IMG/VR virus record: IMGVR_UViG_3300048784_000153
Coordinates: 1 to 28,337 of that record
DNA length: 28,337 bases
Strand: one strand, 5' to 3'
From: a virus
Shown here: piece by piece, positions 23,562 to 28,337 of the stretch
How the letters are laid out: each line of letters begins with the position of its first letter
How positions within the stretch are numbered: position 1 is the first letter of the stretch
Notes under the pieces: model-generated
Seen by the model: the letters and a program-made list of their open reading frames with translations, nothing else
The model's database searches: none
What the model was told of the DNA's origin: nothing
Program-made: the position numbers and the translations under genes

Positions 23562-24957
23562 TCAACCGCCCCCTCAGTGCACGGCAGATTCGGTCAAACA
23601 CTGGCTGCCAGGATTCGTGCTGTCCCTGCCGGAAAAGCTTGTGTTTGGGATACCAGATTGATGAGCTTCCGGTATGACCGCATCTATAGTCCCGGCCATA
23701 AAATGAGGCGGGTATCCAGCATTCCTTGCCGAACGCGCCCGCCAAATGTCCCACAAAACTTTCAATGGTAATGACAAGATCAAGCTCCCGGATAATGGCG
23801 GCCGTATCGGTGGCGTCCCTTATCATGGGCGACAAATCTTTCACCAGCGCCGCCGCGCCAAAGCGATGCACGTCAGCCGCATGCTCACCCACCTGCAAAG
23901 AATAAAGCTGAATGCCAGGAACTCGGTACAATTCCAGGAATTGCTCAAGTGCCAAGGAACGCCAGCGGTCTATGTCATTCTGCTTCGATCCGGCCCATGC
24001 GATGCCGATGGCAAACCTTCCCAACACTTTCCAGTGCGCCGGTAAGCGGTAATCCCTTACCACAACGCCGGGGGCGTTTATGAACTCCGCGTCGGTCAGC
24101 CCCAGCGCAACGGGCAGAGAGACAATCGGGCACCAGAAATCCGCGGCGGGAAAGGCGTGAGGTAGCGGTGCTACCTCGACATTCATGGGCAGCGCGTCTT
24201 GCGCCATGCGTGCTATTTCGGGCTGGATTCCCAAAACGATCCGCCGGCATCGCTCGGCAGCTTGGGCGACAAACCGGAGATAGGACAGCGAATCCCCGAT
24301 GCCCTGGTCGCCCACGATATAAACCGTTTGGCCTGGTTCGCCCTTCCAGCGCGTGTAGGGATATTTCAGAAAATTCTGGTCTTTGTAGGCAAAGCGGCAC
24401 TCAAAATGCCGAAGGCCCTCTATAAACTGGCGGTCGAAAAGCAGGGCAAAAGCCAACGCCAGCTCCACAACTGGCGTCTGGTCCAAGGCAAAAGCCTTTT
24501 TGCAGAGTCGGATGCACTCAGCCTGATTGCCGCCCAGGCTTTCGATCATGGACAGGTTGATGAGCGCGTAGGATGAATTTGGGTCTTGTTCGAGCGCGCG
24601 GCGGGTAAATTCTTCCGCCTCCGCCAGCCTGCCCATGTGATATAGCCGATGCCCGATGTTGATGAGCGCCTTGAGCGTCATGGCGGCATCGCGGTCTCCA
24701 CTCTCGCCCGGACCTGTGGGCATTTCCAGAACGCGGCGAAAACACGCCACCGCGGCCGGGCGGAGGTCAAGATCGGAGTTTGAGTTGCCGTGAGCATACC
24801 AAGCCCCGGCAAAGCTCTGGTCGATCTCGCACGCGCTCAAAAGCAGCTTATACGCAAGCTGGTGGTCGCCGCCGGCGCCTTGGACGCCTTGGTTGTGGTA
24901 TTCAGCCGCCTGTTGCCGTTCAAGCGACATGGCTGGGGGTTTTTTAGATGCGCTCAC
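23548..24957 (-). CDS. TPR-glycosyltransferase (GT9/GT41-like) (469 aa)
   Basis: Starts with GTG at 24957, overlapping the previous stop as GTGA. Residues about 32-190 are tetratricopeptide repeats (AAVACFRRVLEMP; LAEAEEFTRRALEQDPNSSY; AECIRLCKKAFALDQ). Residues about 205-460 are a glycosyltransferase with the pattern of bacterial TPR-GT/O-GlcNAc-transferase-like enzymes: VGDQGIGDSLSYLRF (215-229), GIAWAGSKQNDIDRWRS (318-334), LYSLQVGEH (351-359), DTAAIIRELDLVITIES (384-400), GHLAGAFGKECW (403-414). It probably transfers a sugar from a nucleotide donor to a protein or glycan. In a phage operon it could modify host surface sugars or virion proteins. No membrane segment was seen. Confidence 0.87.
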   Translation of the reverse strand: MSASKKPPAMSLERQQAAEYHNQGVQGAGGDHQLAYKLLLSACEIDQSFAGAWYAHGNSNSDLDLRPAAVACFRRVLEMPTGPGESGDRDAAMTLKALINIGHRLYHMGRLAEAEEFTRRALEQDPNSSYALINLSMIESLGGNQAECIRLCKKAFALDQTPVVELALAFALLFDRQFIEGLRHFECRFAYKDQNFLKYPYTRWKGEPGQTVYIVGDQGIGDSLSYLRFVAQAAERCRRIVLGIQPEIARMAQDALPMNVEVAPLPHAFPAADFWCPIVSLPVALGLTDAEFINAPGVVVRDYRLPAHWKVLGRFAIGIAWAGSKQNDIDRWRSLALEQFLELYRVPGIQLYSLQVGEHAADVHRFGAAALVKDLSPMIRDATDTAAIIRELDLVITIESFVGHLAGAFGKECWIPASFYGRDYRCGHTGSSSIWYPKHKLFRQGQHESWQPVFDRICRALRGRLNGND

Positions 24958-25169
24958 GCCGGCTCGTCTGTGGGCTGTGGTGCGTCGGCGGGCACGGCGA
25001 GCGGTTCGCTCAACTCCAAGCAGATTTGACCCAGCGCCGGAAAAATCGAGTTGTCCCGAAGGTCAATGACCGGGCGATGCAGCCGGTCGTGAAGCATCTG
25101 GGCGAACCGCCCGCCAAGCATGAGCGCCGGGTTGGGCGTCTCGGCAATGACGTCTGGTATGTCGCTCAT
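24954..25169 (-). CDS. Hypothetical protein (71 aa)
   Basis: The start is the ATG at 25169, overlapping the upstream stop as ATGA; a longer frame exists but would run deep into the neighbour. The protein reads MSDIPDVIAETPNPALMLGG, then FAQMLHDRLHRPVIDLRDNS and an acidic Pro-rich end (LAVPADAPQPTDEPA). It resembles a short alpha/beta protein with no recognisable motif. Its stop overlaps the glycosyltransferase start. Confidence 0.7.
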   Translation of the reverse strand: MSDIPDVIAETPNPALMLGGRFAQMLHDRLHRPVIDLRDNSIFPALGQICLELSEPLAVPADAPQPTDEPA

Positions 25170-25699
25170 AGGCCAGGAAACCTCTGCTTGGGCGGCGGCC
25201 AAGCGCCGGGGTAGGCGGCGAGCGGCGCGGGCTTCGCCGCTTCTTCCGCCTGATGCGCGAGCCATGAGGTCATGAAGCATTCCGAAAAATCCTCATTTAC
25301 CGGCGGCATCGGCAGGTCTTCGTGGTTTGGTAAAGCTGGGTTTTGCGGTGCTCCATCGTCAAGTTTTCCATGCCCAAACAATAAAACCTCGAAACAGTGC
25401 CGCTTCCCTTCGTGAGTTACGATCCCGGAAACTTTCCCTGCATAGTAGGGAAGAGGGAAAATTTCGATGTGCGCGGTGGTTTCGTTCACAAAAAAATAGC
25501 GCGGAACCCCTAGAAACCCCCTTTGGGTATCCTGATAAATTTTTATCAACTCAATAAACTCCGCCCGCGACACCTCCAGCAAAACAAACTCGTTGTGTTG
25601 TCCGCAGGGTGTCCAAAATACTTCGTTGGGGGGTTTCGTTCCGGGCAACATCTGGCTCAACTCCTGACCCACCATCTCACTCTCCATCATGAAAATCAT
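25166..25699 (-). CDS. Hypothetical protein (177 aa)
   Basis: The ATG at 25699 overlaps the recombinase stop as ATGA. The sequence has an early acidic start (MIFMMESEMVGQELSQMLPG), then NEFVLLEVSRAEFIELIKIY, GVPRYFFVNETTAHIEIFPL and a strand-rich part (KVSGIVTHEGKRHCFEVLLF), ending in a Pro-rich tail. No family recognised. The alternation of strands and helices suggests a small folded domain. Part of the accessory block between recombinase and glycosyltransferase. Confidence 0.72.
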   Translation of the reverse strand: MIFMMESEMVGQELSQMLPGTKPPNEVFWTPCGQHNEFVLLEVSRAEFIELIKIYQDTQRGFLGVPRYFFVNETTAHIEIFPLPYYAGKVSGIVTHEGKRHCFEVLLFGHGKLDDGAPQNPALPNHEDLPMPPVNEDFSECFMTSWLAHQAEEAAKPAPLAAYPGAWPPPKQRFPGL

Positions 25700-26436
25700 G
25701 CTGTTTTCCTTTGTGCCGCCGCCATTTCGGCGTCAAACGCTTTTTTCATCCGGTACAGCGTTGCGTAGCCCGTTTTAGTGACCCTGGCGATCTTTCCCAA
25801 CTTCTCGCCGGCCCGCATCATGTCCCTGATTTGCGCGTGTCTCTTGGGGTCAGACACGTCCAATCCCTTCGGCCCAGGGCGTTTGCCGGCGGCCTTGGCA
25901 AGCTTCAAACCCGCCATCACCCGTTCACGGATCATGCCGCGCTCAAACTCGGCAAACACGCCAAGCATCTGAAACATAGCCCGGCCCGCCGGGGTGGTGG
26001 TGTCAATATTTTGCTGGTGGATGTAGAGGCGCACGCCCGCCTTATCCAACTCGGCCAGCGTCACGATCAGGTTGTGCAGGCTCCGGCCCAGCCGGTCCAG
26101 CGCCCAAACCAGCAGGACATCGTACTTGTTGGCTTCGGCGGCGGTCATGGCCTTGTCCAACCCCGGCCGACGGTCGCGCCCCTTGGCGCCGGATATGCCA
26201 GCGTCCTCAATCTGCTCCACAACCTTCCAGCCGCGGCGCGTTGCCACCTCTCGCAGTTCTTGGCTTTGGTTCCGTGTGTCCTGGTGGGCCGTCGAGACGC
26301 GGCTGTAGATCACGGCGCGCAGGGCCGGCAAGGGGGCGTCGGGTTTTTCGACAAGCCGAACAGCGGGCGGTTTCGGCGCTAACGGCGGCGGCGACTCGAC
26401 CGCTTTCACTTCCGGTTCTGGAAGCTGCCACCTCAA
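25696..26436 (-). CDS. Serine recombinase, resolvase/invertase type (246 aa)
   Basis: Start TTG at 26436 overlaps the upstream peptide's stop as TTGA; a longer frame from a distant TTG runs through that peptide and is less likely. Residues 1-38 are Pro-rich. The catalytic domain follows: AVIYSRVSTAHQDTRNQSQE (about residues 41-60, nucleophile Ser48), AGISGAKGRDRRPGLDKAM, WALDRLGRSLHNLIV (about 111-125, catalytic Arg residues), FAEFERGMIRERVMAGL (about 161-177). A C-terminal HTH (about 200-232, RHAQIRDMMRAGEKLGKIAR) completes the small resolvase/invertase layout. It might resolve phage genome multimers, invert a segment or catalyse integration. No recombination site pair could be confirmed. 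Confidence 0.88.
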   Translation of the reverse strand: MRWQLPEPEVKAVESPPPLAPKPPAVRLVEKPDAPLPALRAVIYSRVSTAHQDTRNQSQELREVATRRGWKVVEQIEDAGISGAKGRDRRPGLDKAMTAAEANKYDVLLVWALDRLGRSLHNLIVTLAELDKAGVRLYIHQQNIDTTTPAGRAMFQMLGVFAEFERGMIRERVMAGLKLAKAAGKRPGPKGLDVSDPKRHAQIRDMMRAGEKLGKIARVTKTGYATLYRMKKAFDAEMAAAQRKTA

Positions 26437-26528
26437 TGCCGCGTCCCTCGCACGAAGACGGCAAACCCGCGCACCGCCCACAAAATCAGGCCAACAGAAA
26501 CCGCAATGGCTAAAATGTCTCCCAGCAC
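26433..26528 (-). CDS. 31-aa single-pass membrane peptide
   Basis: GTG at 26528 with GGGAG eight bases upstream; stop TGA overlaps the recombinase TTG start as TTGA. The peptide LGDILAIAVSVGLILW, then AVRGFAVFVRGTRH, has one clear hydrophobic helix (about residues 6-26) and a basic C-terminus. Coupling and a good ribosome-binding site make it likely to be real. Possible roles: holin-like, host membrane modifier, or inhibitory leader peptide for the recombinase. Its ribosome-binding site lies inside an inverted repeat. Confidence 0.6.
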   Translation of the reverse strand: MLGDILAIAVSVGLILWAVRGFAVFVRGTRH

Positions 26529-26537
26529 GGCGGCGGC

Positions 26538-26592
26538 TCCCTATTGTTGCGGCGGCAGTCGTAACCTCTCTCAATTAAAAATGCAATAGGGA
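26538..26592. repeat. Nine-base inverted repeat over the ribosome-binding site of the membrane peptide
   Basis: TCCCTATTG (26538-26546) and CAATAGGGA (26584-26592) are perfect reverse complements with 37 bases between. On the minus-strand RNA the downstream arm contains most of GGGAG, the ribosome-binding site of the 31-aa gene. Pairing would therefore hide it. Alternatively the repeat is a protein or recombinase binding site. Confidence 0.65.
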
Positions 26593-26605
26593 TTTTGGAA
26601 ACGCC

Positions 26606-26637
26606 AAAAAAAATGGCGCCGGGTGGTGAGCGGCGCC
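26606..26637 (-). terminator. Rho-independent terminator
   Basis: On the minus strand, GGCGCCG and CGGCGCC form a seven-bp GC stem (26615-26621 with 26631-26637) with a nine-base loop, followed after one base by eight T's. This is a textbook intrinsic terminator for transcripts from the replication-like genes. A competing short stem (CGCCA with TGGCG, 26602-26606 and 26614-26618) could weaken it. Confidence 0.85.
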
Positions 26638-26684
26638 AAGTTTAGGGAGGAAACGCATTGCGATGCACCGCACGCGGCACGGCG
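26606..26684 (-). ncRNA. Candidate small RNA or leader ending at the terminator
   Basis: If transcription starts about 26684 from the TTGACA element upstream, the product to the T-run is roughly 79 bases. It would contain two small GC hairpins, a single-stranded UUUCCUCCCUAAAC segment and the terminator. CCUCC is complementary to Shine-Dalgarno sequences, a hallmark of some trans-acting sRNAs. It could instead be the leader of the recombinase operon. There is no transcript evidence. Confidence 0.35.
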
Positions 26685-26690
26685 CAGTTC

Positions 26691-26721
26691 AGGATAATCA
26701 CGGGTGTGGAAGCGGTGTCAA
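26691..26721 (-). promoter_or_regulatory. Candidate promoter (TTGACA, weak -10)
   Basis: A perfect TTGACA lies at 26721-26716 on the minus strand. The best -10 elements are TTATCC or TATCCT at 26697-26691, giving spacers of 18-19 bases, somewhat long. Located between the stop of the RepL-like gene and the terminator, it would give a short RNA or an attenuated transcript of the recombinase block. Confidence 0.4.
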
Positions 26722-26772
26722 GGTTGTAATGACTGGCCTGGATGATACACGCGTCCGATATGGCGGGCGGCT

Positions 26773-27303
26773 TCAAAACGCAATCTCGTCGTCGGGCCCC
26801 CAACGCACCATCGCCCTGGTGCCATCCGCCTGCCTTGGATCGTCTGGCCGGCCCGTGTTGCCCTCCACCTCACGCCGGGGCCTGGCCCACTCTGACCGCG
26901 GCAACTTCACCAAAAAAGGCTGTTCCTGGCCGCCGATCATCAGCGGGTCTTTCAGTTTGCTCATTTTCAAAAACTCGCGCTTGCCCGACCAGACCAAATG
27001 CGAGTTCAGGGTGTAGAGGTTGCTGCTGCCAAATTCGGCCTTACGGGCCACGACCCACTTGTTCTGAACCAAGTATTTTAGCGCCCGGCCGACCGTGCGC
27101 GGGTGACATCCCAAAGCGGCGCCGATCTCCGAATGCGAGATGTAAACGCAGTTCCCAAAACCAACCAAGGCCACCAGAACCGCCGCCACCTGACCCGCGC
27201 GCTGATTAGCCCCAATGAGCCGCGCCAGCGCCATCTGGCCCCCGCGGTCAACGTCAACCCAGTCTTTTTCCAACTCCGGCTTCGGCTGTTTCATTTTTGA
27301 CAT
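26773..27303 (-). CDS. RepL-like winged-helix protein, copy 2 (176 aa)
   Basis: Start set at ATG 27303 (MSKMKQPKPELEKDWVDVDR), 11 bases after the previous stop; a longer frame would enter the neighbour. A winged helix lies at about residues 55-100: CVYISHSEIGAALGCHPRTV, then RALKYLVQNKWVVARK and a wing (FGSSNLYTLNSHLVWSGK). The arrangement is like plasmid/phage RepL initiators or similar regulators that bind DNA before replication or transcription. The C-terminus is acidic and Arg-rich. It is paralogous to the preceding gene. Role as initiator or repressor cannot be separated from the sequence. Confidence 0.75.
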   Translation of the reverse strand: MSKMKQPKPELEKDWVDVDRGGQMALARLIGANQRAGQVAAVLVALVGFGNCVYISHSEIGAALGCHPRTVGRALKYLVQNKWVVARKAEFGSSNLYTLNSHLVWSGKREFLKMSKLKDPLMIGGQEQPFLVKLPRSEWARPRREVEGNTGRPDDPRQADGTRAMVRWGPDDEIAF

Positions 27304-27313
27304 CCCGTTCTCA

Positions 27314-27778
27314 TCAAAACGGCGGATCGCCAACAACCACCGCCGGCACAACCTTCAACGGCTCCTGCGCCCCCAGGTTCGCGTGGTCCGGTTGCTCCTG
27401 CGCCGCCAAAATGACCGTGGCCGTGAACTTCGACACCTGCCGCCGGTCCGGCCGCAGTGACCACGCCGCCCTGCTGTTGAGCACATAAACGGCGCCGCTG
27501 CCGGCCACGTACCGGACCTCAAGCCAGCCGCCGTCCCGCAACACATCCAGCGCCCGCGTGACCGTCCGAACGTGAACCCCCATTTCCGCCGCCATCGTCG
27601 CCCGCGACATTATGATGCCCTGATTCGATTGCATGTGCGCCGCCAAAAACAACATCAACCTAGCTGCCGTGTGAGATGCGGCGTTCAGATCAACCCAAGC
27701 CTTTAAAGCGCCGCGCTCAAACGCCACCCAGTTTTCGGGAAACTCAGTCGGCGCGTTACCAAAATCAATCCGATCCAT
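27314..27778 (-). CDS. RepL-like winged-helix protein, copy 1 (154 aa)
   Basis: ATG at 27778 (MDRIDFGNAPTEFPENWVAF) is preferred; a TTG eight codons earlier lies within the promoter. Winged helix at about residues 52-100: IIMSRATMAAEMGVHVRTVT, then RALDVLRDGGWLEVRYVAGS, then AVYVLNSRAAWSLRPDRRQ. Both layout and details match the downstream gene, so this is a tandem duplication with divergence. There is no ribosome-binding site before the ATG, and the predicted transcription start lies within a few bases, suggesting a leaderless message. Likely DNA-binding regulator or initiator for early functions. Confidence 0.75.
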   Translation of the reverse strand: MDRIDFGNAPTEFPENWVAFERGALKAWVDLNAASHTAARLMLFLAAHMQSNQGIIMSRATMAAEMGVHVRTVTRALDVLRDGGWLEVRYVAGSGAVYVLNSRAAWSLRPDRRQVSKFTATVILAAQEQPDHANLGAQEPLKVVPAVVVGDPPF

Positions 27779-27786
27779 GAAAGACG

Positions 27787-27815
27787 GGCTAACAAAAACC
27801 AAACGAGTTTGTCAA
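27787..27815 (-). promoter_or_regulatory. Promoter with overlapping dyad operator
   Basis: TTGACA at 27815-27810 and TTAGCC at 27792-27787 are 17 bases apart; the -35 matches consensus exactly, the -10 is poor. The dyad CAAAC-TC-GTTTG (27800-27811) overlaps the -35 end and the spacer, where a repressor would block polymerase. The predicted start is about two bases before the ATG at 27778. Confidence 0.55.
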
Positions 27816-28337
27816 CTCTTAAATCGTGAAATGGCTTTCTCAAGCGTAAACCATGTCATTCAACCCATGGCATGGAGATCCCGTTCGTTGCCAAACCGCA
27901 ACTCGCTGATTTTTCGCCGTTTTTTCGCCTTCCATATAAGACTCTTAATAAACGGTTTCACGCACTGGGTTTGGGGTCTTAGGCGACGGAGGGTCAGCTA
28001 ACTTTTCCGCCGCGCCGCCATGCCCTGACCTGCGACCAAATACCCGGATCATAAATTTCTCTCGGAACCTGAATGCGCACCGGCATCCGAAACCACAAAT
28101 CCAATTTCCTGAAATCAAAATTTTTTGGGGGAGGGAGGGGGTGGCCACGCCCGGTTCCTGTGGAACTCGCGTCCGATGCCTTTGCGATTTGGCGCTGGGC
28201 CTGGCTGCCTCGAGCGGCGCTCGGCGAAGCTCGGCCTCCTACCCGCACCCGCACCCCCGCACGCGGTATAATATACAATCTAACGCGCATGTGAGCGTGA
28301 CCACCCACAAATCGTGTAATTTCAAGGCGTTGCGTTC
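27816..28337. other. Gene-poor right end of the window
   Basis: Apart from the doubtful frame above and a 31-codon minus frame at 27840-27935 (MEGEKTAKNQRVAVWQ, weak site AAGAG), I see no gene. The stretch holds a purine tract with three G runs (28127-28141) preceded by six T's, an eight-bp palindrome GTGGCCAC (28141-28148), the hairpin GTTCC-TGT-GGAAC (28154-28166), a CGAGC/GCTCG stem near 28210 and a TATAAT sequence (28267-28272) without a good -35. It may be control or origin DNA. Confidence 0.5.
27994..28308 (-). CDS. Possible unrecognised protein (up to 104 aa)
   Basis: Open frame from GTG 28308 or ATG 28290 to TGA at 27994. The C-terminal half (KNFDFRKLDLWFRMPVRIQV, then REIYDPGIWSQVRAWRRGG) looks like plausible protein; the N-terminal half is Arg/Val/Gly low complexity and no ribosome-binding site is apparent. 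It might be a gene upstream of the RepL-like pair or chance coding in a GC-rich spacer. Confidence 0.28.
   Translation of the reverse strand: MGGHAHMRVRLYIIPRAGVRVRVGGRASPSAARGSQAQRQIAKASDASSTGTGRGHPLPPPKNFDFRKLDLWFRMPVRIQVPREIYDPGIWSQVRAWRRGGKVS

Noticed and set aside
25696-26574. Longer recombinase reading frame from TTG at 26574
   Set aside because: It would read through the membrane peptide in another frame with a Cys/Arg-rich, non-conserved-looking extension. The TTG at 26436 is coupled to the peptide's stop.
26663-27016. 117-codon plus-strand frame with AGGGAGG upstream
   Set aside because: The purine sequence is 12 bases from the ATG, and the frame runs antisense to the RepL-like gene with low-complexity, Arg/Pro-rich sequence. 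The AGGGAGG is equally the complement of the CCTCCC segment in the candidate RNA.
28267-28272. Plus-strand TATAAT as promoter
   Set aside because: No -35-like sequence 16-18 bases upstream and no plus-strand gene following within the window.
1-28337. tRNA genes, CRISPR arrays, insertion sequences
   Set aside because: No cloverleaf-like segment, no regularly spaced repeats, and no transposase or terminal inverted repeats could be recognised by eye.

Overview
This window is most of the virion-assembly half of a tailed, podovirus-like phage or prophage. The evidence is a terminase large subunit, a portal protein, a scaffold-like protein, an HK97-type major capsid protein, two head-tail connector-like proteins, tail/spike proteins and three large low-complexity proteins of the DNA-ejection type, all in the standard order. 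No tape-measure or contractile-sheath gene is visible. The many Shine-Dalgarno sequences, pervasive stop/start overlaps (ATGA, TGATG, TAATG, GTGA) and moderately high GC fit a proteobacterial host. An alphaproteobacterium is my guess, but nothing in the window proves it. No integrase of the tyrosine type, DNA polymerase, lysis cassette, tRNA or CRISPR was seen, so the rest of the phage lies outside the window or is absent.

Layout, in the direction of transcription (almost everything is on the minus strand, so read from right to left). (1) 28337-27779: leader/intergenic DNA with a purine-rich G tract and a TTGACA promoter overlapped by a small dyad. (2) 27778-26773: two tandem winged-helix proteins resembling RepL-type initiators or repressors. 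(3) 26721-26529: a control region with a second TTGACA element, a strong rho-independent terminator and an inverted repeat that can hide the next ribosome-binding site. (4) 26528-22753: an early/accessory block made of a 31-aa membrane peptide, a serine recombinase, two unknown proteins, a TPR-glycosyltransferase, a small winged-helix-like protein, a KTSC-domain protein and an 87-aa protein. (5) 22752-18457: terminase, zinc-ribbon protein and portal. (6) 17586-18460, on the PLUS strand: a three-gene cassette (excisionase-like HTH plus two unknowns) lying against the flow of the late operon. (7) 17434-15018: small basic peptide, Pro/Gln-rich protein, 55-aa protein, scaffold and major capsid. 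(8) 15005-12190: decoration/structural protein and two paralogous connector proteins. (9) 12176-6340: spike, tail and small proteins. (10) 6340-1: two GNAT-like paralogues, three ejection-type proteins and a truncated gene at the window edge.

How the parts work together (inference): terminase and portal package DNA into a capsid built on the scaffold. The connector pair joins the portal to a short tail carrying a beta-helix spike and beta-rich fibre proteins. The large Ala/Gly/Gln-rich proteins are probably expelled with the DNA. The glycosyltransferase may modify a host surface glycan or a virion protein. Several genuine-looking genes are very short (28, 31, 36 and 55 aa) and are supported mainly by exact start/stop coupling to their neighbours. 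The most interesting features are the control region at 26529-26721, the opposing cassette with its apparent AUU start, and beta-rich modules shared between different virion proteins.
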